Under the pieces are notes generated by a model. It ran no database searches. It saw only the letters and a program-made list of their open reading frames with translations, and was not told the DNA's origin. Positions 43,524-51,720 of a stretch of DNA of 64,000 nt are shown here, piece by piece. The DNA is from Actinorhabdospora filicis (lineage in GTDB: Bacteria; Actinomycetota; Actinomycetes; Mycobacteriales; Micromonosporaceae): positions 442,990-506,989 of the forward strand of contig NZ_BSTX01000004.1 of the NCBI RefSeq assembly GCF_030269765.1, in the 5' to 3' direction. How positions within the stretch are numbered: position 1 is the first letter of the stretch; every line of letters starts with the position of its first letter. The position numbers were made by a program, and so were the translations under genes.

Positions 43524-45644
43524 GTGACCGTCCCTGAGCGACGCCGCCTGCTTCCCTTGTTCACCAAGGACGTGCGGCACGCGAACCGCAGCTCCATGAC
43601 CTGCCGGTTCCGCTGCGGCAACGCCTGCGACCACCCGGTCCCCAACCAGTCCGGAAACGAGTACCTCGGGGACATCGTGACCGACGCCGTCGCCTCCCGG
43701 CGCGGTGTCCTTCGCGCGGGCGCGATCGGCGCCGCCGTCTTCGGAGCCGCCGCCGCCGGCGTCGCCTCCGCCACCCCCGCCTTCGCCGGTGACGGCGGCG
43801 ACGGCGAGACGCCCCAGTTCGCCACGCCCGAGGGCGTGACGGAGAACGACGGCCGCCTGACCTTCCGGGCCGTGCCGCCCAACACCATCGACGCGGTCAT
43901 CACCCCCAACGGCTACGACCACGCGGTCGTCATCGAGTGGGGCGACAAGGTCGTCGACGGCGCCCCCGACTTCGACATCGACAACCAGAGCGCGCGCGCC
44001 CAGAAGCGCCAGTTCGGTTACAACAACGACTTCGTCGGCGTCCTGCCCTGGGGCTACGACGAGGACCGCGCGCTGCTCGTGGCCAACCACGAGTACACCA
44101 ACGAGGTCCTGATGTTCCGCGGCTACACCACCGGTGACGTCGCCCCGCTGGACCAGATCGAGATCGCCATGGCCGCCCACGGCATGTCCGTGGTGGGCCT
44201 GAGCCGCGTCGAGGACACCGGCCAGTGGAAGCCCTCGCGCAACCGCCGCTACAACCGCCGCATTCACGTCGGCACCAAGTTCGAGTTCACCGGTCCCGCG
44301 CGCGGCTCGGCGCTGCTGAAGACCGCCGCCGACACCAAGGGCACCACCCCGGTGGGCACCCTGAACAACTGCTCCGGCGGCGTCACGCCGTGGGGAACGG
44401 TGCTGTCCGGCGAGGAGAACTTCAACCAGTACTTCACCGGTGGCGACGGTGTCCCGGCCGACCAGAAGCCGTTCCTGGTCCGCTACGGCATCGACACCGG
44501 CAAGCACCACGCGGCCGACAACCGCCGCTTCGACCGGGTCGAGGAGCGCTTCGACCTCACCAAGCACCCGCACGAGGCCAACCGCTTCGGCTGGATCGTG
44601 GAGATCGACCCGTACAACCCGGACTCGACCCCGCGCAAGCACACCGCGCTGGGCCGCTTCAAGCACGAGGGCGCCAACGCCATCCTCGCCAAGGACGGCC
44701 GCGCGGTCGTCTACATGGGCGACGACGAGCGCTTCGACTACATGTACAAGTTCGTCTCCGAGCGCAAGTTCGCCAAGGGCAACTCGCGCAAGGCGCGCGA
44801 GAACAACCTGCGCCTGCTGGAGAGCGGCACCCTGTACGTGGCCAAGCTCGGCTACACCTCGGCCGCCGAGATCGACGGCACCGGCAAGCTCCCCGCCGAC
44901 GGCCAGTTCAACGGCACCGGCCGCTGGATCCCGCTGGTGCGCGGCACCGAGTCGCTCGTGCCCGGCATGAGCGTCGAGGAGATCCTGGTCCACACCCGCC
45001 TCGCCGGTGACGCCGTCGGCGCGACCAAGATGGACCGCCCCGAGGACGTCCAGCCCAACCCCAAGACCGGCAAGATCTACGCCGCGCTCACCAACAACAC
45101 CGACCGCGGCAAGCCCGGCAAGGCGGCGGCCGACGAGGCCAACCCGCGCAACCTGAACAAGCACGGCCAGATCATCGAGATCACCGAGGACAACGGCGAG
45201 CAGACCTCGGAGACCTTCACCTGGGACCTGCCGATCGTCTGCGGCGACCCGAAGGACCCCTCGACGTTCTTCGCCGGTTTCGACAAGACCAAGGTGTCCC
45301 CGATCTCGTGCCCGGACAACGTCGCCTTCGACGCCTCGGGCAAGAACCTGTGGATCTCCACCGACGGCAACCAGCTGGGCGCCAACGACGGCCTCTTCGC
45401 CGTCCCGCTGACCGGTCCCGAGCGCGGTTTCGTCAAGCAGTTCCTGTCGGTGCCCTTCGGCGCCGAGACCTGCGGCCCGTGGGTCACCGACGACACCAAG
45501 TCGGTGTTCGTCGCCGTCCAGCACCCCGGAGAGGTCACCGGGGCCAGTGTGGACAATCCCGCGTCGACCTGGCCGAACGGGGACTACGGCAAGCCCGCCG
45601 TGGTTTGCGCCTGGCGGATCGATGGCCGCGACGTAGGTGTTTGA
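43524..45644 (+). CDS. phoX: Alkaline phosphatase PhoX (DUF839 family)
   Basis: 706 residues. A Cys-containing N-terminal stretch (CRFRCGNACDHPVPNQSGN) precedes the twin-arginine signal SRRGVLRAG at 58-66 and a cleavage site near TPAFA. The PhoX beta-propeller shows WGYDEDRALLVANHEYTNEVLM, LNNCSGGVTPWGTVLSGEENFNQYF, MGDDERFDYMYKFVS, and TKMDRPEDVQPNPKTGKIYAALTNN. PhoX is a Ca/Fe-dependent phosphatase exported through Tat to scavenge phosphate. GTG start after GAGGAG. It is single and closed by a strong terminator. Confidence 0.92.
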   Translation: MTVPERRRLLPLFTKDVRHANRSSMTCRFRCGNACDHPVPNQSGNEYLGDIVTDAVASRRGVLRAGAIGAAVFGAAAAGVASATPAFAGDGGDGETPQFATPEGVTENDGRLTFRAVPPNTIDAVITPNGYDHAVVIEWGDKVVDGAPDFDIDNQSARAQKRQFGYNNDFVGVLPWGYDEDRALLVANHEYTNEVLMFRGYTTGDVAPLDQIEIAMAAHGMSVVGLSRVEDTGQWKPSRNRRYNRRIHVGTKFEFTGPARGSALLKTAADTKGTTPVGTLNNCSGGVTPWGTVLSGEENFNQYFTGGDGVPADQKPFLVRYGIDTGKHHAADNRRFDRVEERFDLTKHPHEANRFGWIVEIDPYNPDSTPRKHTALGRFKHEGANAILAKDGRAVVYMGDDERFDYMYKFVSERKFAKGNSRKARENNLRLLESGTLYVAKLGYTSAAEIDGTGKLPADGQFNGTGRWIPLVRGTESLVPGMSVEEILVHTRLAGDAVGATKMDRPEDVQPNPKTGKIYAALTNNTDRGKPGKAAADEANPRNLNKHGQIIEITEDNGEQTSETFTWDLPIVCGDPKDPSTFFAGFDKTKVSPISCPDNVAFDASGKNLWISTDGNQLGANDGLFAVPLTGPERGFVKQFLSVPFGAETCGPWVTDDTKSVFVAVQHPGEVTGASVDNPASTWPNGDYGKPAVVCAWRIDGRDVGV

Positions 45645-45681
45645 TCTACGCTCTTAGGCAGAAACAACCACTGCCATGGTG

Positions 45682-45722
45682 CCGCCGGCGCCCCGGGTCG
45701 TTCCGGGGCGCCGGCGGTTTTT
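45682..45722 (+). terminator. Terminator of phoX
   Basis: CCGCCGGCGCCCCGG, loop GTCGTT, CCGGGGCGCCGGCGG, then TTTTT: a perfect 15-bp stem with T tract. Confidence 0.92.
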
Positions 45723-45847
45723 CGCGTCCCGGACGCGGGTTTCGGCTTCGCCAGAACGACTTTCGCGCCTCTTCGGTGATCCGGGGGCAGCTCGGCGGCC
45801 GTTTCAAAGCTCCACAGTGGACGATGCGGAAAAACTTTCGGACCGGC

Positions 45848-45880
45848 TGTCAACCGCCTCCCGGCGGGCGGTCGTCTAGG
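45848..45880 (+). promoter_or_regulatory. Candidate ECF-type promoter, paralogue 1
   Basis: TGTCAACCG (45848-45856) and CGTCTAGG (45873-45880), 25 bp from first base to first base. The same pair occurs before paralogues 3 and 4 with 24-bp spacing. It lies 42 bp before the ATG. Confidence 0.5.
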
Positions 45881-45921
45881 TGGACGTCAGGTTGAACACG
45901 CCCATTGAAGGACGAACCGCC

Positions 45922-46737
45922 ATGAAGACCCTGCCCCGCCTCGCCGCCGTTCTCGGTACCTCCGCCGCCTTCATGCTCGCCGCGCCCGCCATGGCCTCGG
46001 CCGCCGACGCGCCCTGCGGGCAGATCCCCGTCCAGTTCAACGCGGGGACCGCCGAGACCATCGAGGTCGCGATGAACGACTGGTGCCACGGCGGCTACGG
46101 CCAGCAGTTCGGCGTCTCCAAGATCACCGCGGTGCACGGTCCGGGCACCTTCGAGATCACCTCGAACCGCTCCGCCTTCATCTACCACCCCGACGCCGCC
46201 ACCGCGCCCGGCACCGAGTTCGAGGCCACCGCCGAGGTCTTCGACTGGAACACCGGCGAGGAACTGGGCACCGCGCAGATCATCGGCTTCGGCTGGGCCG
46301 ACACCGTCGAGGACGACTCCTACACCGTGGTGGCGGGCCAGAAGCTCACCGGCGACGTCTCGGACAACGACGGCAAGCCCTTCGACAAGTGGTCGATGGT
46401 CACCGACCACCCGAAGCACGGCTCGCTGGAGCTGGACCAGTACGGCGACTTCACCTACGTCCCCGACGCCGGTTTCACCGGCACCGACGAGTTCTCCTAC
46501 GACGGCGCCATCCAGTCGATCATCGGCCAGGTCACCGCGCCCGGCAAGGTGACCATCACCGTCACCGGGAAGGCCGCGCCCTCCTCCTCGGCCCCGGCCA
46601 AGCCCGCCGCCGACAAGGGCAAGGACGCGCTCGCCGAGACCGGTTCCCCGGCCCCGATGATCGCCGGTGCCGGTGCGGGCGCCCTGGCCCTGGGCGGCCT
46701 CGGTCTGTGGCTGGCCCGCCGCCGCCGCGCCGCGTAA
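45922..46737 (+). CDS. LAETG surface protein, paralogue 1
   Basis: 271 residues. The signal peptide ends near AMASA. An N-terminal domain has a Cys pair (APCGQIPV and NDWCHGG), followed by a bacterial Ig/cadherin-like domain around 140-215 (DSYTVVAGQKLTGDVSDND, HGSLELDQYGDFTYVPDAGFTGTDEFSYDG). A Pro/Ser/Lys linker precedes LAETG, a TM helix and RRRRAA. LAxTG is the sorting motif of class E sortases in actinobacteria, so cell-wall attachment is expected. The role is unknown. First of five tandem relatives. Confidence 0.85.
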   Translation: MKTLPRLAAVLGTSAAFMLAAPAMASAADAPCGQIPVQFNAGTAETIEVAMNDWCHGGYGQQFGVSKITAVHGPGTFEITSNRSAFIYHPDAATAPGTEFEATAEVFDWNTGEELGTAQIIGFGWADTVEDDSYTVVAGQKLTGDVSDNDGKPFDKWSMVTDHPKHGSLELDQYGDFTYVPDAGFTGTDEFSYDGAIQSIIGQVTAPGKVTITVTGKAAPSSSAPAKPAADKGKDALAETGSPAPMIAGAGAGALALGGLGLWLARRRRAA

Positions 46738-46851
46738 CACCGCACGACATCTCCCTTCCGGAAAATCCCGTCCCACCCATCCCGCACGACTGTCCACTGT
46801 GGACGGTCGAGCCTTCTTCCCGCAGCTCAGACCACGAAAAGGAAGCGTTCC

Positions 46852-47343
46852 ATGAACAGGTCCCTGATCCGCCTCGCCGCCGTCGCCGGAGCCGCGACCG
46901 TCCTCCTCCTCGGCGCGCGCTCCACGGCCGGGGCGGCCGAAGGGATCTGCGGGAGCGCCGCGCCGGTGTTCACCGCCGACGGGAGCGGCGTCCTCAAGGG
47001 CGAGCTGGGCGGTAAGGCCGCCAAGGGATGCGAGTACCGGGTGCGGACGGGACCGGAGGGGGAGAGCAGGCTCCACCTCGGCCGTGACGGGGCCTTCGTC
47101 CTGGCCTACGACCGGGGTTTCGGCCGGGCCGACTTCGTCTACGAGGTCACCTGGGCGAAAGGGCGGGAGATCCGCACGGCCGTCGTCGTGGAAGAGGCGA
47201 CGCTCACGGCACCGTCCACCGCCGCGGGCGTCGCACCGTCCGAAAGAGACGACGCGTCCCTGAAACTGGCCGGGCTCACCGGCGCGAGCGCCCTGGCGCT
47301 CGGCGGCGGAGCGGTCTGGCTGATGCGGCGACGCGCCGCATAG
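46852..47343 (+). CDS. Short paralogue 2 without a sorting motif
   Basis: 163 residues. Signal peptide, then a single domain with a Cys pair (GICGSAAP, KGCEYRV) and HLGRDGAFVLAYDRGFGRADFVYEVTW, which corresponds to the second domain of its neighbours. The C terminus keeps the helix and basic end of the family (GLTGASALALGGGAVWLMRRRAA begins there), but LAxTG is replaced by LKLAG. It would probably remain in the membrane instead of the wall. The ATG at 46852 follows AAAAGGAAG. Confidence 0.75.
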   Translation: MNRSLIRLAAVAGAATVLLLGARSTAGAAEGICGSAAPVFTADGSGVLKGELGGKAAKGCEYRVRTGPEGESRLHLGRDGAFVLAYDRGFGRADFVYEVTWAKGREIRTAVVVEEATLTAPSTAAGVAPSERDDASLKLAGLTGASALALGGGAVWLMRRRAA

Positions 47344-47363
47344 CACCACCGCGATACGGGGGA

Positions 47364-47397
47364 GGGCCTTCCCGGCGAGAGCCGGGAAGGCCCTTTT
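47364..47397 (+). terminator. Terminator of paralogue 2
   Basis: GGGCCTTCCCGGC, GAGA, GCCGGGAAGGCCC, then TTTT: a perfect 13-bp stem. Confidence 0.9.
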
Positions 47398-47450
47398 CGC
47401 CGTACCGGGGAAACCTTCGGCCGCGGGTGATCACGGTCACCGAGATCCAC

Positions 47451-47482
47451 TGTAAACGGGTTCCACGGGGGTGGCGTCTAGG
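47451..47482 (+). promoter_or_regulatory. Candidate ECF-type promoter, paralogue 3
   Basis: TGTAAACGG (47451-47459) and CGTCTAGG (47475-47482), spacing 24 bp, 49 bp before the ATG. Confidence 0.5.
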
Positions 47483-47530
47483 CCGGTGTAACGAACGAAG
47501 TTCCCTCCTCACTTCTTGGACGCCCCTCAC

Positions 47531-48364
47531 ATGAAGACCTTCACCCGCATCTCCGCCGTCGCCGGTACCGCCTTCGCCCTCCTGCTCGGCGCCCCCGCCC
47601 TGGCTCAGGCCGCCGAAGGCAACACCGGCCCCACTTGTGACGTCGCCGCCTCCAAGCTCGGTGGCACCGAGTTCCACGGCTCGGTCAAGATCGCCGACTT
47701 CTGCCGCGACGCCGAGGGCGACACCCTGAAGGCCGTGTCCGTGACCGCCGAGCACGGCGCGATCAAGTCCGCGGTGGCCGCCGACGGCCTGAGCGTCGCC
47801 ATCGACGTGGACCACATGGACCTGAACCGCGAGTACGTCGCCCGGATCACCGTCACCGACGGGACCGACACCGCCACGCTGACCTGGGCGACCGTCGTGG
47901 ACCCGCGCGGCACCGAGCCCGCCGTCATCGAGATCCCCGCGACCGGGACCACCTACAAGGGACGCGTCGGCGGCCCCGGCGACAGCCTGGACATCCACAC
48001 CTTCAGCCTGGAGAAGATCGTCCACGGCAAGGGCGAGCTGAAGATCGCCGCCGACGGCAGCCTGACCTACACCTACCCCGACGGTGTGCCCGGCATGGAG
48101 TTCTACTACCGCGTGACCTGGCAGAGCAAGTACAACGGCCCGGTCTTCGAGGTCCGCAAGGCCACCATCATCGCCGACGGCCCCACCGGGCAGCACCCGA
48201 GCAAGCCCGCCACCGACAAGGGCAAGGGTGAGAACGCCGCCAACGGCAAGGACAAGCTGGCCCAGACCGGCTCCCCGGTCCCGGCGATCGCCGCCGCCGG
48301 CGCGGGCGCGCTGGCCCTCGGCGGCGCCGGCCTGTGGCTGACCCGCCGCCGCAAGGCCGCCTAG
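47531..48364 (+). CDS. LAQTG surface protein, paralogue 3
   Basis: 277 residues. The signal peptide is MKTFTRISAVAGTAFALLL with cleavage near AQA. The first domain has the invariant pair Cys36 and Cys58 (GPTCDVA, IADFCRDAEGD) and ends TVTDGTDTATLTWATV. The second domain has GKGELKIAADGSLTYTYPDG and FYYRVTWQSKYNGPVFEVRKATI. Then a Lys/Asn/Gly linker, LAQTG, TM helix and RRRKAA. A class E sortase substrate is expected. Own promoter-like element and terminator, so it is a single unit. Confidence 0.85.
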   Translation: MKTFTRISAVAGTAFALLLGAPALAQAAEGNTGPTCDVAASKLGGTEFHGSVKIADFCRDAEGDTLKAVSVTAEHGAIKSAVAADGLSVAIDVDHMDLNREYVARITVTDGTDTATLTWATVVDPRGTEPAVIEIPATGTTYKGRVGGPGDSLDIHTFSLEKIVHGKGELKIAADGSLTYTYPDGVPGMEFYYRVTWQSKYNGPVFEVRKATIIADGPTGQHPSKPATDKGKGENAANGKDKLAQTGSPVPAIAAAGAGALALGGAGLWLTRRRKAA

Positions 48365-48380
48365 TCCCCGCGAGCCGAGA

Positions 48381-48413
48381 ACGCCCCTCCCACCACCCCG
48401 GGAGGGGCGTTTT
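48381..48413 (+). terminator. Terminator of paralogue 3
   Basis: ACGCCCCTCCC, loop of 8, GGGAGGGGCGT, then TTT. Confidence 0.88.
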
Positions 48414-48475
48414 CGCGTCCACTGAGGACCTTCGAGGCGTCCACAGTGGAATCACTGAATGGGTCTTCAGGCAGG

Positions 48476-48507
48476 TGTCAACCGGCTACGTGTGAACGGC
48501 GTCTCGG
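48476..48507 (+). promoter_or_regulatory. Candidate ECF-type promoter, paralogue 4
   Basis: TGTCAACCG (48476-48484) and CGTCTCGG (48500-48507), spacing 24 bp, 50 bp before the ATG. Confidence 0.5.
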
Positions 48508-48556
48508 CTGACACAAGCACCACGCGAACACCATCCAGCCATGGGGGAAAGCCCGA

Positions 48557-49366
48557 ATGAAGACCCTGCTCCGCGTCGCCGCCATCAGCGGCGCCGCTTT
48601 AACTCTTCTGCTCGCCGCACCAGCCCTCGCCCAGGCCGGGGACGCCAAGAGCGGCCTCACCTGCGACGTCGCCGGAGCCGTCTACGGCAGCGTCGTCTAC
48701 CACGGCGAGATCACGCTCGCCGACTTCTGCCACGGAGCCGACGGCGCCCAGATCAAGGCCGTCTCCATCAACTCCATCACCACGGGCGCCACGGCCGTGA
48801 AGACCCAGGACCTCCTTGGCATCACCATCGACGTCGAATACATGGACCTCGGTGTGGAGTACATCGTCGAGGCCACCGTCACCGACGGGACCAACGAGGC
48901 GGCCTTCGTGTGGTCGAGCCTGGTCAGCCTGCGCGGCACGCCCGACATCGACTTCACCGCCGACAAGGACAACAAGGCCACCGGCGATCTGAGCCGCAAC
49001 GACTACCGCGACGACTTCGTCTACACCATCGACACCTCGACCAAGCACGGCGACATCACCGTCAACCCCGACGGAACCTTCCTCTACCAGGGCGACAAGG
49101 ACTTCGGCGCCGACCAGTTCTATTACAAGGTCGCGTGGAAGACCAAGTACCACGGTGTGGAGTACGAGATCCGCAGCGCGAACCTCCACCAGGCCGCCAA
49201 GCCCGAGCCCAGCCCGTCCAAGTCCACCACCAAGCCCGCCGCCGGCGGCAAGGACCAGCTCGCCCAGACCGGCGCGCCCGTCCCGCTCGTCGGGCTCACC
49301 GGCGCGGGGGCGCTCGCCCTCGGCGGTGGCGCGCTGTGGCTCGCGCGGCGCCGCCGCGCCGCCTGA
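48557..49366 (+). CDS. LAQTG surface protein, paralogue 4
   Basis: 269 residues. Signal peptide MKTLLRVAAISGAALTLLLA to about AQA; Cys36 and Cys58 conserved (GLTCDVAG, LADFCHGADGA). The first domain ends TVTDGTNEAAFVWSSL; the second shows GDLSRNDYRDDFVYTID, KHGDITVNPDGTFLYQGDKDFG and FYYKVAWKTKYHGVEYEI, the cadherin/Ig-like type with DG turns that often bind calcium. The C terminus is LAQTG, TM helix, RRRRAA. It is closest to paralogue 5. Upstream CCATGGGGGAAA is shared with paralogue 5 and probably serves as ribosome site. Confidence 0.85.
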   Translation: MKTLLRVAAISGAALTLLLAAPALAQAGDAKSGLTCDVAGAVYGSVVYHGEITLADFCHGADGAQIKAVSINSITTGATAVKTQDLLGITIDVEYMDLGVEYIVEATVTDGTNEAAFVWSSLVSLRGTPDIDFTADKDNKATGDLSRNDYRDDFVYTIDTSTKHGDITVNPDGTFLYQGDKDFGADQFYYKVAWKTKYHGVEYEIRSANLHQAAKPEPSPSKSTTKPAAGGKDQLAQTGAPVPLVGLTGAGALALGGGALWLARRRRAA

Positions 49367-49382
49367 TCCACCCGCCCTTCCA

Positions 49383-49412
49383 CGCCTCCCCGGCACCGCC
49401 GGGGAGGCGTTT
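49383..49412 (+). terminator. Terminator of paralogue 4
   Basis: CGCCTCCCCGGC, ACC, GCCGGGGAGGCG, TTT: a perfect 12-bp stem. Confidence 0.88.
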
Positions 49413-49510
49413 CGCGTGCCCGGGGTAAACGCCGGGTGGGCCCGCGGGCGTGATGACCATGCCGGGCCGCGTCCGGCGTAACCGACCACCAAGCCATGGG
49501 GGCAACCGGA

Positions 49511-50344
49511 ATGAAGACCCTCTCCCGCGCCACCGCCGTCGGCGGCACCGCCTTCGCGCTCCTGCTCGCCGCGCCCGCCCTCGCCCACGCCGAGGACGCC
49601 AAGACCGGCCTCACCTGCGAGGTCGACGCCAACCTCACGGGCACCATCGCCTACCACGAGACCTCGAAACTCGCCGAGTTCTGCCACGGCGCCCCCGGGG
49701 CCGAGATCAAGGCCGTGGCCCTCGCCCACGCCGACGACGGCGTCAAGGCCCGCATCGCCGAAGACGGGCTGTCCATCGCCATCGACGTCGACTTCATGGA
49801 CCTCGGTGTCGAGTACACCGCCGAGATCACCGTCACCGACGGCACGAACCGGGCCACGTTCACCTGGGCCGCCGTGGAGGACATGCGCGGCACGCCCCCG
49901 ATCGCCTACAAGGCCGACAAGGACGGCAAGGCCACCGGCGACCTGAGCCGCAACGACTACCGCGAGGACTTCGAGTACACCGTCCACACCGGACCCAAGC
50001 ACGGCGACCTGAAGCTCAATGCCGACGGGACCTTCGCCTACACCGGCGACAAGAACTTCGCCGGCGACCGCTTCTACTACAAGGTCGCCTGGAAGACCAA
50101 GCACCACGGCACCGTCTACGAGGTCCGCGAGGCGACCGTCACCGCGTCCCCCGCGCCCACGCCGTCCCCGTCGAAGTCCACCGCGAAGCCCTCACCCTCC
50201 AAGTCCAGCGCCAAACCCGCCGCCAAGAAGGACAAGCTCCCCGAGACCGGCTCGCCCGCCCCGATGCTCGCGGGCACCGGCCTGGGCGCCCTCGCCCTCG
50301 GCGGCGGCGCGATCTGGCTGGCCAGGCGACGCCGGAACTCCTGA
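49511..50344 (+). CDS. LPETG surface protein, paralogue 5
   Basis: 277 residues. The same plan as paralogue 4: signal peptide to about AHA, Cys36/Cys58 (GLTCEVDA, LAEFCHGAPGA), a second domain with GDLSRNDYREDFEYTVH and FYYKVAWKTKHHGTVYEV. A longer Ser/Pro/Lys linker precedes the motif, which is LPETG here and not LAxTG, then a TM helix and RRRRNS. An in-frame ATG five codons earlier (49496) lies in the GGGGG ribosome-site region; I prefer 49511 by alignment with the other members. Confidence 0.83.
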   Translation: MKTLSRATAVGGTAFALLLAAPALAHAEDAKTGLTCEVDANLTGTIAYHETSKLAEFCHGAPGAEIKAVALAHADDGVKARIAEDGLSIAIDVDFMDLGVEYTAEITVTDGTNRATFTWAAVEDMRGTPPIAYKADKDGKATGDLSRNDYREDFEYTVHTGPKHGDLKLNADGTFAYTGDKNFAGDRFYYKVAWKTKHHGTVYEVREATVTASPAPTPSPSKSTAKPSPSKSSAKPAAKKDKLPETGSPAPMLAGTGLGALALGGGAIWLARRRRNS

Positions 50345-50433
50345 ACCCCGACGCCGCGCGCCCCCCGCGGCCACCGGGGAGGCGCGCTCCATGAGGCGCG
50401 CCGGTGCCGGCGCCCCTGTGCGAGGATGGCGCC

Positions 50434-51663
50434 GTGCCGACCGACGAGCCGCCCGCACGGGGACGCCTGGCGCGGGCCGTCCGCGCGGCCACACCCCTCG
50501 ACTGGATCCGCCTCGCCCTGCTCGCCGCCGGGATCGTGTGCGTCCTGACCGGCGCGCTGCCCCGCGCCGAAGCCGAGGCGAACCTGCGCCGCATCGCACC
50601 GCTCCTGGCGTTCCTGGCCGCGATCATCGTGCTGGCCAAGCTCACCAAGGAGGCGCGCGTCTTCGACGTCCTCGCCGCCCGCATGGCCATCGCCGGACGC
50701 GGCAGCTACCCCGCGCTGTTCGGGCTCTCGGTACTGCTGGCGTCGAGCCTGACGATGTTCCTCAACCTCGACACCACCGCCGTCCTGCTCACCCCCGTCC
50801 TGCTGGCGCTGGCCGCGCAGACCGGCATCGCCGCCCCGCCCCTGGCGATGACCACGGTGTGGCTGGCCAACACCGCGTCCCTGCTGCTGCCGGTGTCGAA
50901 CCTGACCAACCTGCTCGCCGCCGACCGCGTCGCGCTGCCCCCGGCGGCCTTCGCGGCCCGCATGTGGCTGCCGCAACTGGTCGCGGTGGCGGTCACCGCG
51001 CTGTTCCTGTGGCTGTTCTTCTGGCGCCGCAAAGCCCGCGGCAAGGACGCCTACGTCCCGCCCGCGCCACCCGCCATCGACTCGCCCAAACGGTTCTGGG
51101 CCGCCTCCATCGCCTGCCTCGGCTTCGTCATCGCGCTCTTCGCCGGCGTCGAGATCGCCATCGCCGCCGGAGTCGCCGCCGCCGTGGTCGTGGCCGCCTT
51201 CGCCGTCAACGGCGGACGCGCGCACCTGCGCCCCTCCCTGATCCCCTGGCAGCTGCTCATCTTCGTCACCGGGCTGTTCCTGGTCGTCCCGACCCTCGCC
51301 CGGCACGGGCTCGCCGACGTCATGGCCGCCCTCATCGGCTCCGACGGCGGCCTCATCGGCGCGTTCCGGGCCGCGTTCACCGGCGCCGGGCTGTCCAACG
51401 CGCTGAACAACCTGCCCGCCTACACCGCCGGGGAGACCGTCGTCCCCGCCCAGAACCAGACCCAGCTGCTGGCGCTGCTCATCGGCACCAACGTCGGGCC
51501 CGTGGTGACCATGTGGGGATCACTGGCCACCCTCCTCTGGTACGAGTCGTGCCGCATCTACGGAGTCCGTGTCGAAAAGCGCCGATTCGCGCTCACCGGA
51601 GCCGTCTGCGCGCTCATCGCCATCGCCGGGTCCGTCCCGGCGCTGCTGGTGACCGGCCAGTAG
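50434..51663 (+). CDS. ArsB/NhaD-superfamily (ion transporter) permease
   Basis: 409 residues with about 11 TM helices. Motifs SSLTMFLNLDTTAVLLTPVLLALA, LANTASLLLPVSNLTNLLAA and GAGLSNALNNLPAYTAG are the paired re-entrant-loop Asn/Ser/Thr motifs of the IT (ArsB, CitM, NhaD) superfamily. This suggests transport of an anion or Na+/H+ exchange. No arsenic genes are near, so arsenite is not implied. GTG start chosen with GAGG eight bases upstream. Confidence 0.8.
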   Translation: MPTDEPPARGRLARAVRAATPLDWIRLALLAAGIVCVLTGALPRAEAEANLRRIAPLLAFLAAIIVLAKLTKEARVFDVLAARMAIAGRGSYPALFGLSVLLASSLTMFLNLDTTAVLLTPVLLALAAQTGIAAPPLAMTTVWLANTASLLLPVSNLTNLLAADRVALPPAAFAARMWLPQLVAVAVTALFLWLFFWRRKARGKDAYVPPAPPAIDSPKRFWAASIACLGFVIALFAGVEIAIAAGVAAAVVVAAFAVNGGRAHLRPSLIPWQLLIFVTGLFLVVPTLARHGLADVMAALIGSDGGLIGAFRAAFTGAGLSNALNNLPAYTAGETVVPAQNQTQLLALLIGTNVGPVVTMWGSLATLLWYESCRIYGVRVEKRRFALTGAVCALIAIAGSVPALLVTGQ

Positions 51664-51720
51664 ACCCCGGAACGGAATTCGATAGGTTCCTCGCACGCCG
51701 CGATGACAGGAGGACGGGCC

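Noticed and set aside
50434..51663. Arsenite efflux pump ArsB by name
   Set aside because: The fold family fits, but no ars genes or regulator are nearby and the substrate-specific residues cannot be judged, so only the superfamily is called.
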